Source: Polyangium sp. 6x1 (GTDB taxonomy: Bacteria; Myxococcota_A; Polyangia; Polyangiales; Polyangiaceae). Taken from it: 64,000 nt of DNA. A program made the position numbers and the translations under genes. Of this stretch, positions 26,460-33,783 are shown in pieces. Each line of letters begins with the position of its first letter. Position 1 is the stretch's first letter. Below the pieces are notes generated by a model. The model was not told the origin of the DNA, searched no databases, and saw only the letters and a program-made list of their open reading frames with translations. The stretch is taken from the NCBI RefSeq assembly GCF_029946515.1, contig NZ_JARZHH010000017.1, positions 1 to 64,000 of the forward strand. Reading direction: 5' to 3'.

Positions 26460-27179
26460 ATGCTGGCGCTTCTCCTGGTTTTCGGGGTTCTGGCGGGTGT
26501 GCTGACGACGATGGCGGGTCTCGGCGGGGGCATCCTGCTGCTGCTCGGCCTGTCGCTCGTGTGGGGCCCGGCGGCGGCGCTGGCCTCGACGGCGCCGGCG
26601 ATGCTCTTCGGCAACCTGCATCGGCTGTGGCTCTTGCGGGACGCGTTCGACCGTCCCACGGCGAAGGCGTTCGCCTGGGGCGCGGTGCCCGGGAGCTTCG
26701 TGGGCGGCCTGATGGCGGCGTGGATGCCGGAGGACGTGCTGCGGTGGCTGATGCTCGCGATGACGGCGGCGGCGCTCGGCCGAGCGTTCGGGCTTTACAC
26801 ATGGAAGCCGCGGGCGGCGGCGATGATGCCGGCGGGCCTTGGGATCGGGGCGATCAGCGCGACGGCGGGCGGTGCGGGCCTGCTGGTCGGCCCGCTCTTC
26901 ATGGCGGCGGGTCTCACGGGCAAGCGATTCGTGGGCACGATCGCCGCTGCCGCGGTGGCGCTGCACGCGGGGCGGGTGGCGGCGTACGGGCTCGGCGGGA
27001 TGATGACGCAAGAGACGGTGGTGCGGGCGACAGTGCTGACGGTGGCGGTGATGGGCGGCAACGTGGTCGGGTTGTGGCTGCGGGATCGGGTGCTCGATGA
27101 GCGGCGAGCGGAGCGGCTGGAGCTCGGTGCCCTGGTGGTGTGCATGGGGCTGAGCATGGTGGGGGTCGGGAAGGGGTGA
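26460..27179 (+). CDS. TSUP (TauE/SafE) family membrane transporter
   Basis: A 239-aa integral membrane protein with about eight hydrophobic helices and the duplicated TSUP motif. The first copy is GLGGGILLLLGL after helix 1; the second is GGAGLLVGPLF near residue 145. The family exports sulfite, organosulfur acids or related anions. The ribosome site GGAGGTGG lies 6 nt before the ATG. The partner LysR regulator is divergent. The substrate cannot be told. Confidence 0.9.
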   Translation: MLALLLVFGVLAGVLTTMAGLGGGILLLLGLSLVWGPAAALASTAPAMLFGNLHRLWLLRDAFDRPTAKAFAWGAVPGSFVGGLMAAWMPEDVLRWLMLAMTAAALGRAFGLYTWKPRAAAMMPAGLGIGAISATAGGAGLLVGPLFMAAGLTGKRFVGTIAAAAVALHAGRVAAYGLGGMMTQETVVRATVLTVAVMGGNVVGLWLRDRVLDERRAERLELGALVVCMGLSMVGVGKG

Positions 27180-27285
27180 GCCTGGGGGTGGAACTCTAAA
27201 GGAGAGGAGGGAGGTGGAAGCGGGGAGGGGAGGCGGTCAGCGGGGGCGATTCGTGGGGGATTGGAGGGGGGTCGAAAAAAAGACG

Positions 27286-27314
27286 TTGACAACCGATGCG
27301 GAACATGGTTTTTC
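27286..27314 (+). promoter_or_regulatory. Probable tRNA promoter (-35 TTGACA)
   Basis: A perfect TTGACA (27286-27291) lies 46 bp before the mature tRNA-Thr. A 17-bp spacer leads to a poor T-rich -10 (27309-27314). Position and the consensus -35 support a promoter; the -10 assignment is uncertain. Confidence 0.45.
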
Positions 27315-27337
27315 TGCGCGCCCGTTCGACGGGAAGT

Positions 27338-27414
<77 letters not shown>

Positions 27415-27483
27415 CGTTTCTTGGGTGATTCCGCGGGGTTACTGACCGCGAGGTTGATCGCCCGTCTCGTTGCCAGAAATGTT

Positions 27484-27507
27484 GTGGCCTCACTGTGGCC
27501 TCAACTG
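27484..27507. repeat. Left-end iterons (putative integrase arm sites)
   Basis: Two direct units GTGGCCTCACT and GTGGCCTCAAC at an 11-bp period lie between attL and the end of the integrase gene. The same 24 bp recurs exactly at the right end (55377-55400). An 11-bp (one helical turn) period beside att sites suits arm-type integrase sites. Confidence 0.6.
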
Positions 27508-27518
27508 ACGATGGCCGC

Positions 27519-28706
27519 TCAGAGCTGGCCCTCGTCCTGGCCGTCCGTTCGGGACCCCTGCCGAGGCCGACGCACGGGCAGCCGACGGGCTGCCTCTTCC
27601 AGGTCCTGCTTCAGGAAGTGGACGTACTTCTGCGTGGTCGCCAGGTGCTTGTGACCTGCCATCCGCTGGACAACGTGGACAGGGATGCCTGCGCGGAGCC
27701 AGCTGGTGATCGCGTAGTGTCGGAGACAGTACACCGACCACCCGCTCAGGCCCGCCCGCCGGCAGACGCGCTCGAACGCTTGGTCGATCCCGAACTGACC
27801 CCACGGCTTGCCGTGGTCGTTCAGGGCGACGTGCGCCTCCCGCGGTCCCTTCCTCACGATGGGGGCGAGGAGCCGAGCGAGTTCCCTGGAGACCGGGATC
27901 TCTCGCTGGCCGGTCTTGGGCGTGTGGATCTCGCCGTGTGACCGACCCTCGCGCACGCTGAGGAAGCCGCCCACCGCCACGCCGTTCTCCCACCGCAGGT
28001 GCGCGTCCTTGCAGCGGAGCGCGCGGACCTCGTTGGGGCGAAGCCCAGCGTCCGACATCAGGGCGAAGGTCGGGCGGTGGGTCTCGCGGGCGTCGTCGAG
28101 GATCTTCTGGACCTGATCGTCCGAGGGGATCTCGAGGATGCTCTGCCCGATGGGCTTGAGCTTCGGCAGGTTCGCCGGTCGATCCTCCATGTACCCGCGG
28201 CTCTTTGCGAACCGGAGGACCGATCGGAGGACGATCTGCGTGTTGTTGCGCGTCGAGCGGGTCAGCTTCCGCCGGGACAGGTCGAGGTCGAGATCCGCAG
28301 CGGCCTTCCCATCGACCTTGTCCAGGGGGAGCTCGCCGAACCTCGGGAGCAAGGTGCTCCGGAGGACCGACTCGTAGCCCCTTCGACTCGTGACCTTCAG
28401 CTCGGCCACCATGAAGGTCTCGCGGTACTCGGCGACGAGCTCCGCGAAGCTCTTGGTGGCCTTCGCCCCGCCATCCGATCCGGAAGGGGCACCGGCAGCG
28501 ATACCGCTGGTCGATGCCGCTGGCTCGTGCGGCTCGCCGTACTGCGCAATGTTGAGCAGATACCGCTTCTCCTCCGCGCGGGCCGCGGTCCAGGTCTGGA
28601 CCTCGGCATCTTTGCGGAAGCGTCCCCGGCTGCCGTCCCGTTTCTTGTACTGGATGTCAATCAACAGACGGGTTTCCCCGTATCGTTCTACTTTGCGGAC
28701 TGCCAT
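27519..28706 (-). CDS. int: Tyrosine-type site-specific integrase (element 1)
   Basis: A 395-aa phage-type tyrosine recombinase. The ATG at 28706 (AAAGGAA upstream) is chosen because the open frame above it overlaps the Xis-like gene. An N-terminal Lys/Arg-rich arm-binding part comes first, then a SAM-like core-binding domain (about 85-185). The catalytic domain (about 190-375) has Arg in GLRPNEVRAL, box II YCLRHYAITSW with Arg (the first His of HxxR is Tyr), GHKHLATT, and the nucleophile Tyr in TQKYVHF. It ends 106 bp from the tRNA, so it drives integration at tRNA-Thr. A close paralogue lies at 55915-57054. Confidence 0.95.
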   Translation of the reverse strand: MAVRKVERYGETRLLIDIQYKKRDGSRGRFRKDAEVQTWTAARAEEKRYLLNIAQYGEPHEPAASTSGIAAGAPSGSDGGAKATKSFAELVAEYRETFMVAELKVTSRRGYESVLRSTLLPRFGELPLDKVDGKAAADLDLDLSRRKLTRSTRNNTQIVLRSVLRFAKSRGYMEDRPANLPKLKPIGQSILEIPSDDQVQKILDDARETHRPTFALMSDAGLRPNEVRALRCKDAHLRWENGVAVGGFLSVREGRSHGEIHTPKTGQREIPVSRELARLLAPIVRKGPREAHVALNDHGKPWGQFGIDQAFERVCRRAGLSGWSVYCLRHYAITSWLRAGIPVHVVQRMAGHKHLATTQKYVHFLKQDLEEAARRLPVRRPRQGSRTDGQDEGQL

Positions 28707-28773
28707 GGTCAGATTCCTTTCCGACCATCCCAGCCACTTTTGCGAGGCTGGGACTGTAGCACCGGCGCCGTCC

Positions 28774-29001
28774 TCACGGGACCCCCCACGCCTCGGAGAA
28801 CCGCACCCGCCAGATCCGGCCGAACTTGCGCGCCCGCACGCCGTCGACACTGGCCTCCATGCCGCCGTCGGACGCACGCACGGCGCGTCGCTCCAGCGTC
28901 TTGCGCAGCGCGCCGGCATTCATGCCGAGATGCGCCGCGGCACGGTCGAGGGGAACCCACGCCCCGACCCCTGGATGGACTTCTCCCCGCTTTCCCGACA
29001 T
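28774..29001 (-). CDS. Small HTH DNA-binding protein, likely excisionase
   Basis: A 75-aa protein just upstream of and codirectional with int (67-bp gap). Its core WVPLDRAAAHLGMNAGALRK is a MerR/Xis-like helix-turn-helix followed by a basic wing (ARKFGRIWRV). Size, position and fold suggest a recombination directionality factor. A copy with its 5' end replaced lies at 57122-57314. Confidence 0.75.
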   Translation of the reverse strand: MSGKRGEVHPGVGAWVPLDRAAAHLGMNAGALRKTLERRAVRASDGGMEASVDGVRARKFGRIWRVRFSEAWGVP

Positions 29002-30644
29002 GCCGGTACCTCCTTCCCCTGCCGCCCATGGCCACCTCCCCGACGCGCGCGAGGGCTCCGCGGCGTCACGAATGGACGACCGGCGAGGGGGCTCGAGCTC
29101 TCGGCGAGCGACCCCGAACCGGGCGTCCGTGGGGCGGAATCTACGGTATGCGCGAACGATGCTTCAAGGTATTTCGCGAACGATATCGAATATTTGTTGG
29201 AATTGTCGCGTTGGATGCAGGATCCGGCACACCACCCCTTGTTTCAAAGGGTATCGATCCAGGAAGGGCCTGAGAAACGATCCATATTTCGCCCCGTCGC
29301 TACACGCTTCACGCGTCCACTCCAGGACGAACCGATCACCATCGGTTTTAGCGTCAAATCGCGTGATCGACTTCACGTTGCGGCGCCGGATGCACGGCGC
29401 GGGCCACGAGCCATCGGATCCAGCAAACGCCCGCGATATTTGCCTGATGCGAGATTGGCCCCTTCATTCCTAGGGGGCGAGACCCGGCTCTGCCTGGAAA
29501 TCGAACCACATTTCACCCTGTCGCTCGAGCGTCCCGACCCCGTTCGCGCGCATTTGCGCCGAATCGTTCGTCGCTCCATCACGTTTCGTGGATGATTCTT
29601 CACAATAAGCCCTCCGCGAGACCCGTAGGTTACCGCCCGCGATCGTCAAAAACGCCGCGCTTCTGCACGAGTGGCGCCGGGCGCCCCTTTATTTCCAGGG
29701 GTCGACCGGCGGGCGAGCCTGAGAAACGATCCATATTTCGCTCAGCCGGGTGGGGTGGTGCACGAATGATCCGGGCTCGCGCGGCTCGGAGGTCCCGACC
29801 GGGCTCGCCGACGAGCTCGACGCCCGCCCTGTGAGCGGCTCGTCGACCCCGCCAGGGGCCGATCCTGGGACCCTCGCCAGGCTCACCTCGTGGCTCTTCC
29901 AGGCTTCCACCGCAAAATGCCGCCATCGGCGCCGCTCCTCGACGCCTTCACGATGAGGTTCGTTCTGCACGGATCGGGTCCGTCCAATCCGAACGATCAG
30001 GGGTGCACCTGGGCACCGTGCACAGACACATCGAGCCAGGGTATCAAATGGCAAACCCAGTGTACGCGCTCGACGAACCGTTGAAAGCCAGTTCCATGCA
30101 TCCGGAGCGATGCCCCCGCTTGTGACGATGCGCGCTCGCGAGTCCTAACCCCAGGAGTTTATCATTGCGAACCTCGCAGAGTGGCTCGAATCATGCCAAA
30201 TCGAGTATCTCCTACGCACATACTACTTTAGTAGAATACCGCGCGGCGGTCCGCAACGCCGAACCCTGGAGACGACAATCACCGACAAAAGGAGGATCGT
30301 CCGGGCCGTATGGGTAGGTCCTGACGCTACGGAAGGCGTAGCTCGTGACGGCGGAAGCGCGCCAGTCGATCTCCAAACCCGCTAAATCATCGCTCGGAGC
30401 CTTGAGAATGGCTCCGTCAGCACCCCTCCTGGGACTGGCAAACTCCGACTCCTGTCTCACCGTGCCCATCGCTCTGTCGGTCCTACGAAACAAGCCGATC
30501 GCGCCTCTTCGCGGCACGACGACCTGCGCGAACCGGGCGCAGCAAAACGCATGTTTGTCCGCGGAGCGATTGCAACAAAATGAACGTGCTTAGCAAATAC
30601 CAATTGACCTCGGATCGCATTCTCCTTCATGATGGCACCGCGCC
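29002..30644. other. 1.6-kb gene-sparse region with a 25-bp direct repeat
   Basis: No frame here has convincing coding character. The segment is locally AT-richer (about 29150-29300 and 30150-30250). An identical 25-bp sequence occurs at 29268-29292 and 29717-29741 (core GAAACGATCCATATTTCGC). TTGACC at 30604 with a weak -10 at 30627 is a possible promoter for the rightward module. The region separates the leftward int/xis genes from that module and may hold its control region or an origin. Confidence 0.5.
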
Positions 30645-30995
30645 ATGAACAACGCGGAATCCGGTGCGCTCGACCGGACATCAGTCGAGCCGGACCCGGG
30701 GGGACATCCGCCATTTCCGCGCGCTGGCACGGAAAACGGTCGTTACGCCCGGAATTACTTCGAGAAAATCCTCGTTCACCGCTTCCTTCCGGACGGTACG
30801 AAAGAGGTGTGCCCCAAGATCTGGGCGGGCTCGGAGCTCACGAGCTGGCAGCAGATCCTCGATCTGTATGGCGGTGAGTGCTCCTATCGGCTGATCGCCA
30901 TGACTGGGTGGGGCCTGTGTCATGCAATGACGGATCGCATCTACTTCCCCGAGCCGCGTTTTAGGCAGCTCTTGGGAGTCCACGGGGAGGCCTGA
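30645..30995 (+). CDS. Module gene 1: 116-aa protein, paralogue of next N-terminus
   Basis: A 116-aa protein of unknown function. Its sequence aligns end to end with residues 10-95 of the following gene: GGHP.FPR, VxRFLPDGxxExCPxxxxGSEL.SWQ, a GG-Y segment, and a closing (Y/V)FPEP-like strand. The predicted fold is a small mixed alpha/beta domain. No RBS is obvious. First gene of a tightly spaced rightward operon; the next ATG is 3 bp after the stop. Confidence 0.65.
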   Translation: MNNAESGALDRTSVEPDPGGHPPFPRAGTENGRYARNYFEKILVHRFLPDGTKEVCPKIWAGSELTSWQQILDLYGGECSYRLIAMTGWGLCHAMTDRIYFPEPRFRQLLGVHGEA

Positions 30996-30998
30996 GCC

Positions 30999-32552
30999 AT
31001 GACCGAACCCGAACTTAGCGCCCCTGCCGTCGAACCCGATTTCGGCGGTCATCCGCTATTTCCTCGCCCGGAAACGGAGACCGGCCGCGATCCCCGGAAG
31101 TTCGACGTCATTCAGATCATCCGGTTCCTCCCGGACGGGTCGAGGGAAACGTGCCCCCGGACCTTCAAGGGATCGGAGCTTCGCTCCTGGCAGCTGGTCT
31201 ACGACATGTTCGGCGGCGGCCAGTATCAGGCCGTCGCGCAGTGCGATAAGACGCATCGTTACCAGGCTCGGTCCGAGAGGGTGAACTTGCCCGGCCCATC
31301 GAAACCGTTCAACGACGAGGGGAAACAAGTGCCGAAGCAGGACACGAGTCAACCCGTCGCGACGCTGCCGCCCCCGGTTCCGGGCGCGCCCGCGCCATAT
31401 TACGTAGCGGCACCCGGGCCTGCGCCGAACCAAAGTCCCGACATGATGCTGGAGCTCGTGCGGCTCATGTTCGAGAGCAACGCGAACGCCCAGAAAGAGA
31501 TCCTGCGCGCGGTCGAGCGGCAGACGACGAATCAGCCGAACCCCATGGAGATGCTTCGCGAATTGCTGCCGCTGCTGCTCCAGGGGAAGGGCTCGAGCAC
31601 GAGAGACCTCCTCCAGGGCGTGCATCTCGCGAAGGAGCTGCTCCGCTCCGTCGGGCATGCGCCCGCCCCCGCCCGCAGCGGCGGGGACGACCTCTCCGAG
31701 CTTGCGGGCATGGTGAAACTGCTCATGAGCGCGAAGTCGGGGGCATCGTCGAATGCCCCTGCGCCCGCACCGGAAGCGCCTGCGCCGCCGCAGTCCATGC
31801 CGGGATGGCCCCCGGCAGGATGGGCGCCCCCGGGATGGCCGCCTCCGGGGTGGCCGCCCTACGCGATGGGAGGCCCGCCGTGGCCCTGGTATGGCCCGCC
31901 TGGCTATTACCCCGGCATGCCCCCGCAGGGGCCGTATGCCGAGCCGGTGCACCCGCATGCGCCGCCGCCCGCGCCGCCCGTCTCCGCGCCGCCGCGCGCC
32001 CCCGTGGCGCCCACGCCGGGCCCCGTGGCCGACGTGGCACCGCCCGCGCCCGTAGCGCCAGCCCCCGTGCCCGTGGCGCCCGTGGCGCCTGCACCTGTGG
32101 CGCCTGCGCCTCCTCCCGCGAGCTCCGCCGCGGCGCTTCCGGGCGCCCAGCCCATCGAGGCTCCACCCGTCGCCGTTGCCGTTCAACGCCCTGCGGTCAC
32201 CTCGACGCCGGTTCGGGCCGCGCATGCATACACGCCCCCGCCGCCGCCTCGGCCCGTGGCGACCACTTACGCCACGCCCGTCGCGTGGACGTCGCCCGAG
32301 CCGGAGAACGGCTTCGCGCCGGACGAGGAGCTTGTCATCGTTGAAGATGTCCCGGCGATTGATCACGAGGGAGCCCTGGGCAAGATCCTCGACGCCTTGC
32401 AGAAACCTCCACACGCTGGGGCGGCACCGTCTCCGCTCGCGAGTGCGCTCGGCGACGAAGGGTTTCGCAGCCTCGTTTCCTCGCTCTTGCCTGAGGAAGC
32501 GAAGCAGGGCTTCTACATGCTGCTCGCGCAGCAAGTCGGGGGAGGTGGGTGA
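30999..32552 (+). CDS. Module gene 2: 517-aa Pro-rich protein
   Basis: A 517-aa protein. Residues 10-95 repeat the domain of the preceding small gene (IIRFLPDGSRETCP, GSELRSWQ). A helical segment follows (about 145-225, MMLELVRLMFESNANAQKEI and LRELLPLLL). A long Pro/Ala/Trp/Gly low-complexity region (about 240-440) contains PPGWPPPGWPP-like units. A helical C-terminus is present (about 455-515). It could be a scaffold, spike or linker protein (inference). Its stop overlaps the next ATG by one base (TGATG). Confidence 0.75.
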   Translation: MTEPELSAPAVEPDFGGHPLFPRPETETGRDPRKFDVIQIIRFLPDGSRETCPRTFKGSELRSWQLVYDMFGGGQYQAVAQCDKTHRYQARSERVNLPGPSKPFNDEGKQVPKQDTSQPVATLPPPVPGAPAPYYVAAPGPAPNQSPDMMLELVRLMFESNANAQKEILRAVERQTTNQPNPMEMLRELLPLLLQGKGSSTRDLLQGVHLAKELLRSVGHAPAPARSGGDDLSELAGMVKLLMSAKSGASSNAPAPAPEAPAPPQSMPGWPPAGWAPPGWPPPGWPPYAMGGPPWPWYGPPGYYPGMPPQGPYAEPVHPHAPPPAPPVSAPPRAPVAPTPGPVADVAPPAPVAPAPVPVAPVAPAPVAPAPPPASSAAALPGAQPIEAPPVAVAVQRPAVTSTPVRAAHAYTPPPPPRPVATTYATPVAWTSPEPENGFAPDEELVIVEDVPAIDHEGALGKILDALQKPPHAGAAPSPLASALGDEGFRSLVSSLLPEEAKQGFYMLLAQQVGGGG

Positions 32553-33010
32553 TGGTCAAGGTCGCTATCATCGACTTTCCGTCCAATCTCGCCAAGGCAC
32601 GCTACATGGCCGCCGGAAGCGTGAGCGATCTTCGGCTGCGCGAGGTACAGCGCTGGGCCGCGGTTTTTCAGAAGCTTCCGCTCGAGCAGCGGCCGGCCGC
32701 GATCCTCAAGTTCTGCCAGTACGCGATCGACTACGTGCGCGATCCGCGCCGGGAGGTGCTCGAGGATTCGGCCGTGACGCTGATGCGCGGGTATGGCGAT
32801 TGCGACGCGAAGGCCCGCGTCTTCGTCACGCTCTGCCGGGCCTGCGGGGTCATCGCACGCGAGAAGCCCGTGCGTCCCGCAGAGGATTTTCCGCACATCC
32901 TCGCCGAGGTCTACCTCGGCGGACGATGGTGCGCCGTGGATCCGACGATCTTGAATTCATCCATCGACCGCATTCCGCCGGGATGGATGGCGGTGACGAA
33001 CTACTGGTAG
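32552..33010 (+). CDS. Transglutaminase-like cysteine protease-fold protein
   Basis: A 152-aa protein with the transglutaminase-like catalytic triad in order: Cys84 in GYGDCDAKA, His115 in DFPHILAEVY and Asp130 in CAVDPT. Such proteins are papain-fold hydrolases or acyl transferases. No signal peptide is present, so it acts in the cytoplasm or is packaged. In this operon a role in particle maturation, cross-linking or cell-wall attack is possible (inference). Start at 32552 with GGAGGTG about 6 nt upstream. Confidence 0.85.
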   Translation: MVKVAIIDFPSNLAKARYMAAGSVSDLRLREVQRWAAVFQKLPLEQRPAAILKFCQYAIDYVRDPRREVLEDSAVTLMRGYGDCDAKARVFVTLCRACGVIAREKPVRPAEDFPHILAEVYLGGRWCAVDPTILNSSIDRIPPGWMAVTNYW

Positions 33011-33029
33011 TAATTCCGTAGGGGGACAC

Positions 33030-33752
33030 ATGCTGCGCTGTGCAGTCTGTTATCGGCGCCGGTCGCCGATCTCGGGAGGGTTTTGTCTATGCGGTGCCTC
33101 GGTCTGGGAGCCCGTGCCGCACGAGGTCCCGCCCGGCATCGTGGTCGAGTCGCTCGACGAGGCGGGGAAACCCCTTCGCCCGACGCACTTTCCGGCGATC
33201 CTGTCCAAGGCGCTCGGGGGCGTGGTGCTCGGCTTGAAGGTCCTGGTCGGCGGCGTTCCGGGCTCGGGCAAGTCCACGCTTTGCGCCGAGCTCGCGGCGC
33301 AGATCGCCGAGCGCCTCGACGGGCTCGGGTACTGGCTCGACGCCGAGCAAAACCAGCAGCTCGTGCGGGAGTTGTTTCCCAGGACGAACTCGTCCCCGCA
33401 TCGGATCCGCCTCGTGAGCCGCCACGGCAAGGGCAGCAAGGTCGGATGGCGCGAAGCTCTGAAGGCCGTGCCGCCGGATGCCGCAGTTATCGTCGTCGAT
33501 TCGCTCCAGCGATGGGGCCGGACCTTCGTGGAACAGACCGCGCTGCTCGAGGCCCTGGCCGTGATGGCTCCGACTGTGCTCGTTGTCTCGCACTTCAACA
33601 AGGCCGGCCAGTTCGCAGGTCCGATGGGGAACGAATACGACGTCGACGCAACGGCGATCGTGAAGCCGACGAAGGTCGAAGTGACGAAGTGCCGCTGGAG
33701 CCTCTGCCCGCGCACCGTCCAGCGACCGGCAATCTCCGAGGATGTCGCCTGA
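33030..33752 (+). CDS. RadA/RecA-like ATPase with N-terminal zinc finger
   Basis: A 240-aa ATPase. An N-terminal C4 zinc-finger-like element (Cys4, Cys7, Cys19, Cys21) resembles RadA. Walker A is GGVPGSGKS (74-82), Walker B VIVVDS (Asp157), and the sensor-like segment SHFNKAGQFAGP matches the RadA GHVTKEG...AGP region. It lacks RadA's C-terminal Lon-protease-like domain. It is the only ATPase in the module, so it is the leading candidate for a DNA-packaging or DNA-handling motor (inference). Confidence 0.82.
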   Translation: MLRCAVCYRRRSPISGGFCLCGASVWEPVPHEVPPGIVVESLDEAGKPLRPTHFPAILSKALGGVVLGLKVLVGGVPGSGKSTLCAELAAQIAERLDGLGYWLDAEQNQQLVRELFPRTNSSPHRIRLVSRHGKGSKVGWREALKAVPPDAAVIVVDSLQRWGRTFVEQTALLEALAVMAPTVLVVSHFNKAGQFAGPMGNEYDVDATAIVKPTKVEVTKCRWSLCPRTVQRPAISEDVA

Positions 33753-33783
33753 CGGCGACGCGGAACGAAAGAGAGGACCGTAT

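Noticed and set aside
29164-29376. 70-codon minus-strand frame
   Set aside because: No RBS, no similarity, weak codon bias; it spans one copy of the 25-bp repeat.
30212-30517. 101-codon minus-strand frame
   Set aside because: No start context, low coding character; lies in the gene-sparse region.
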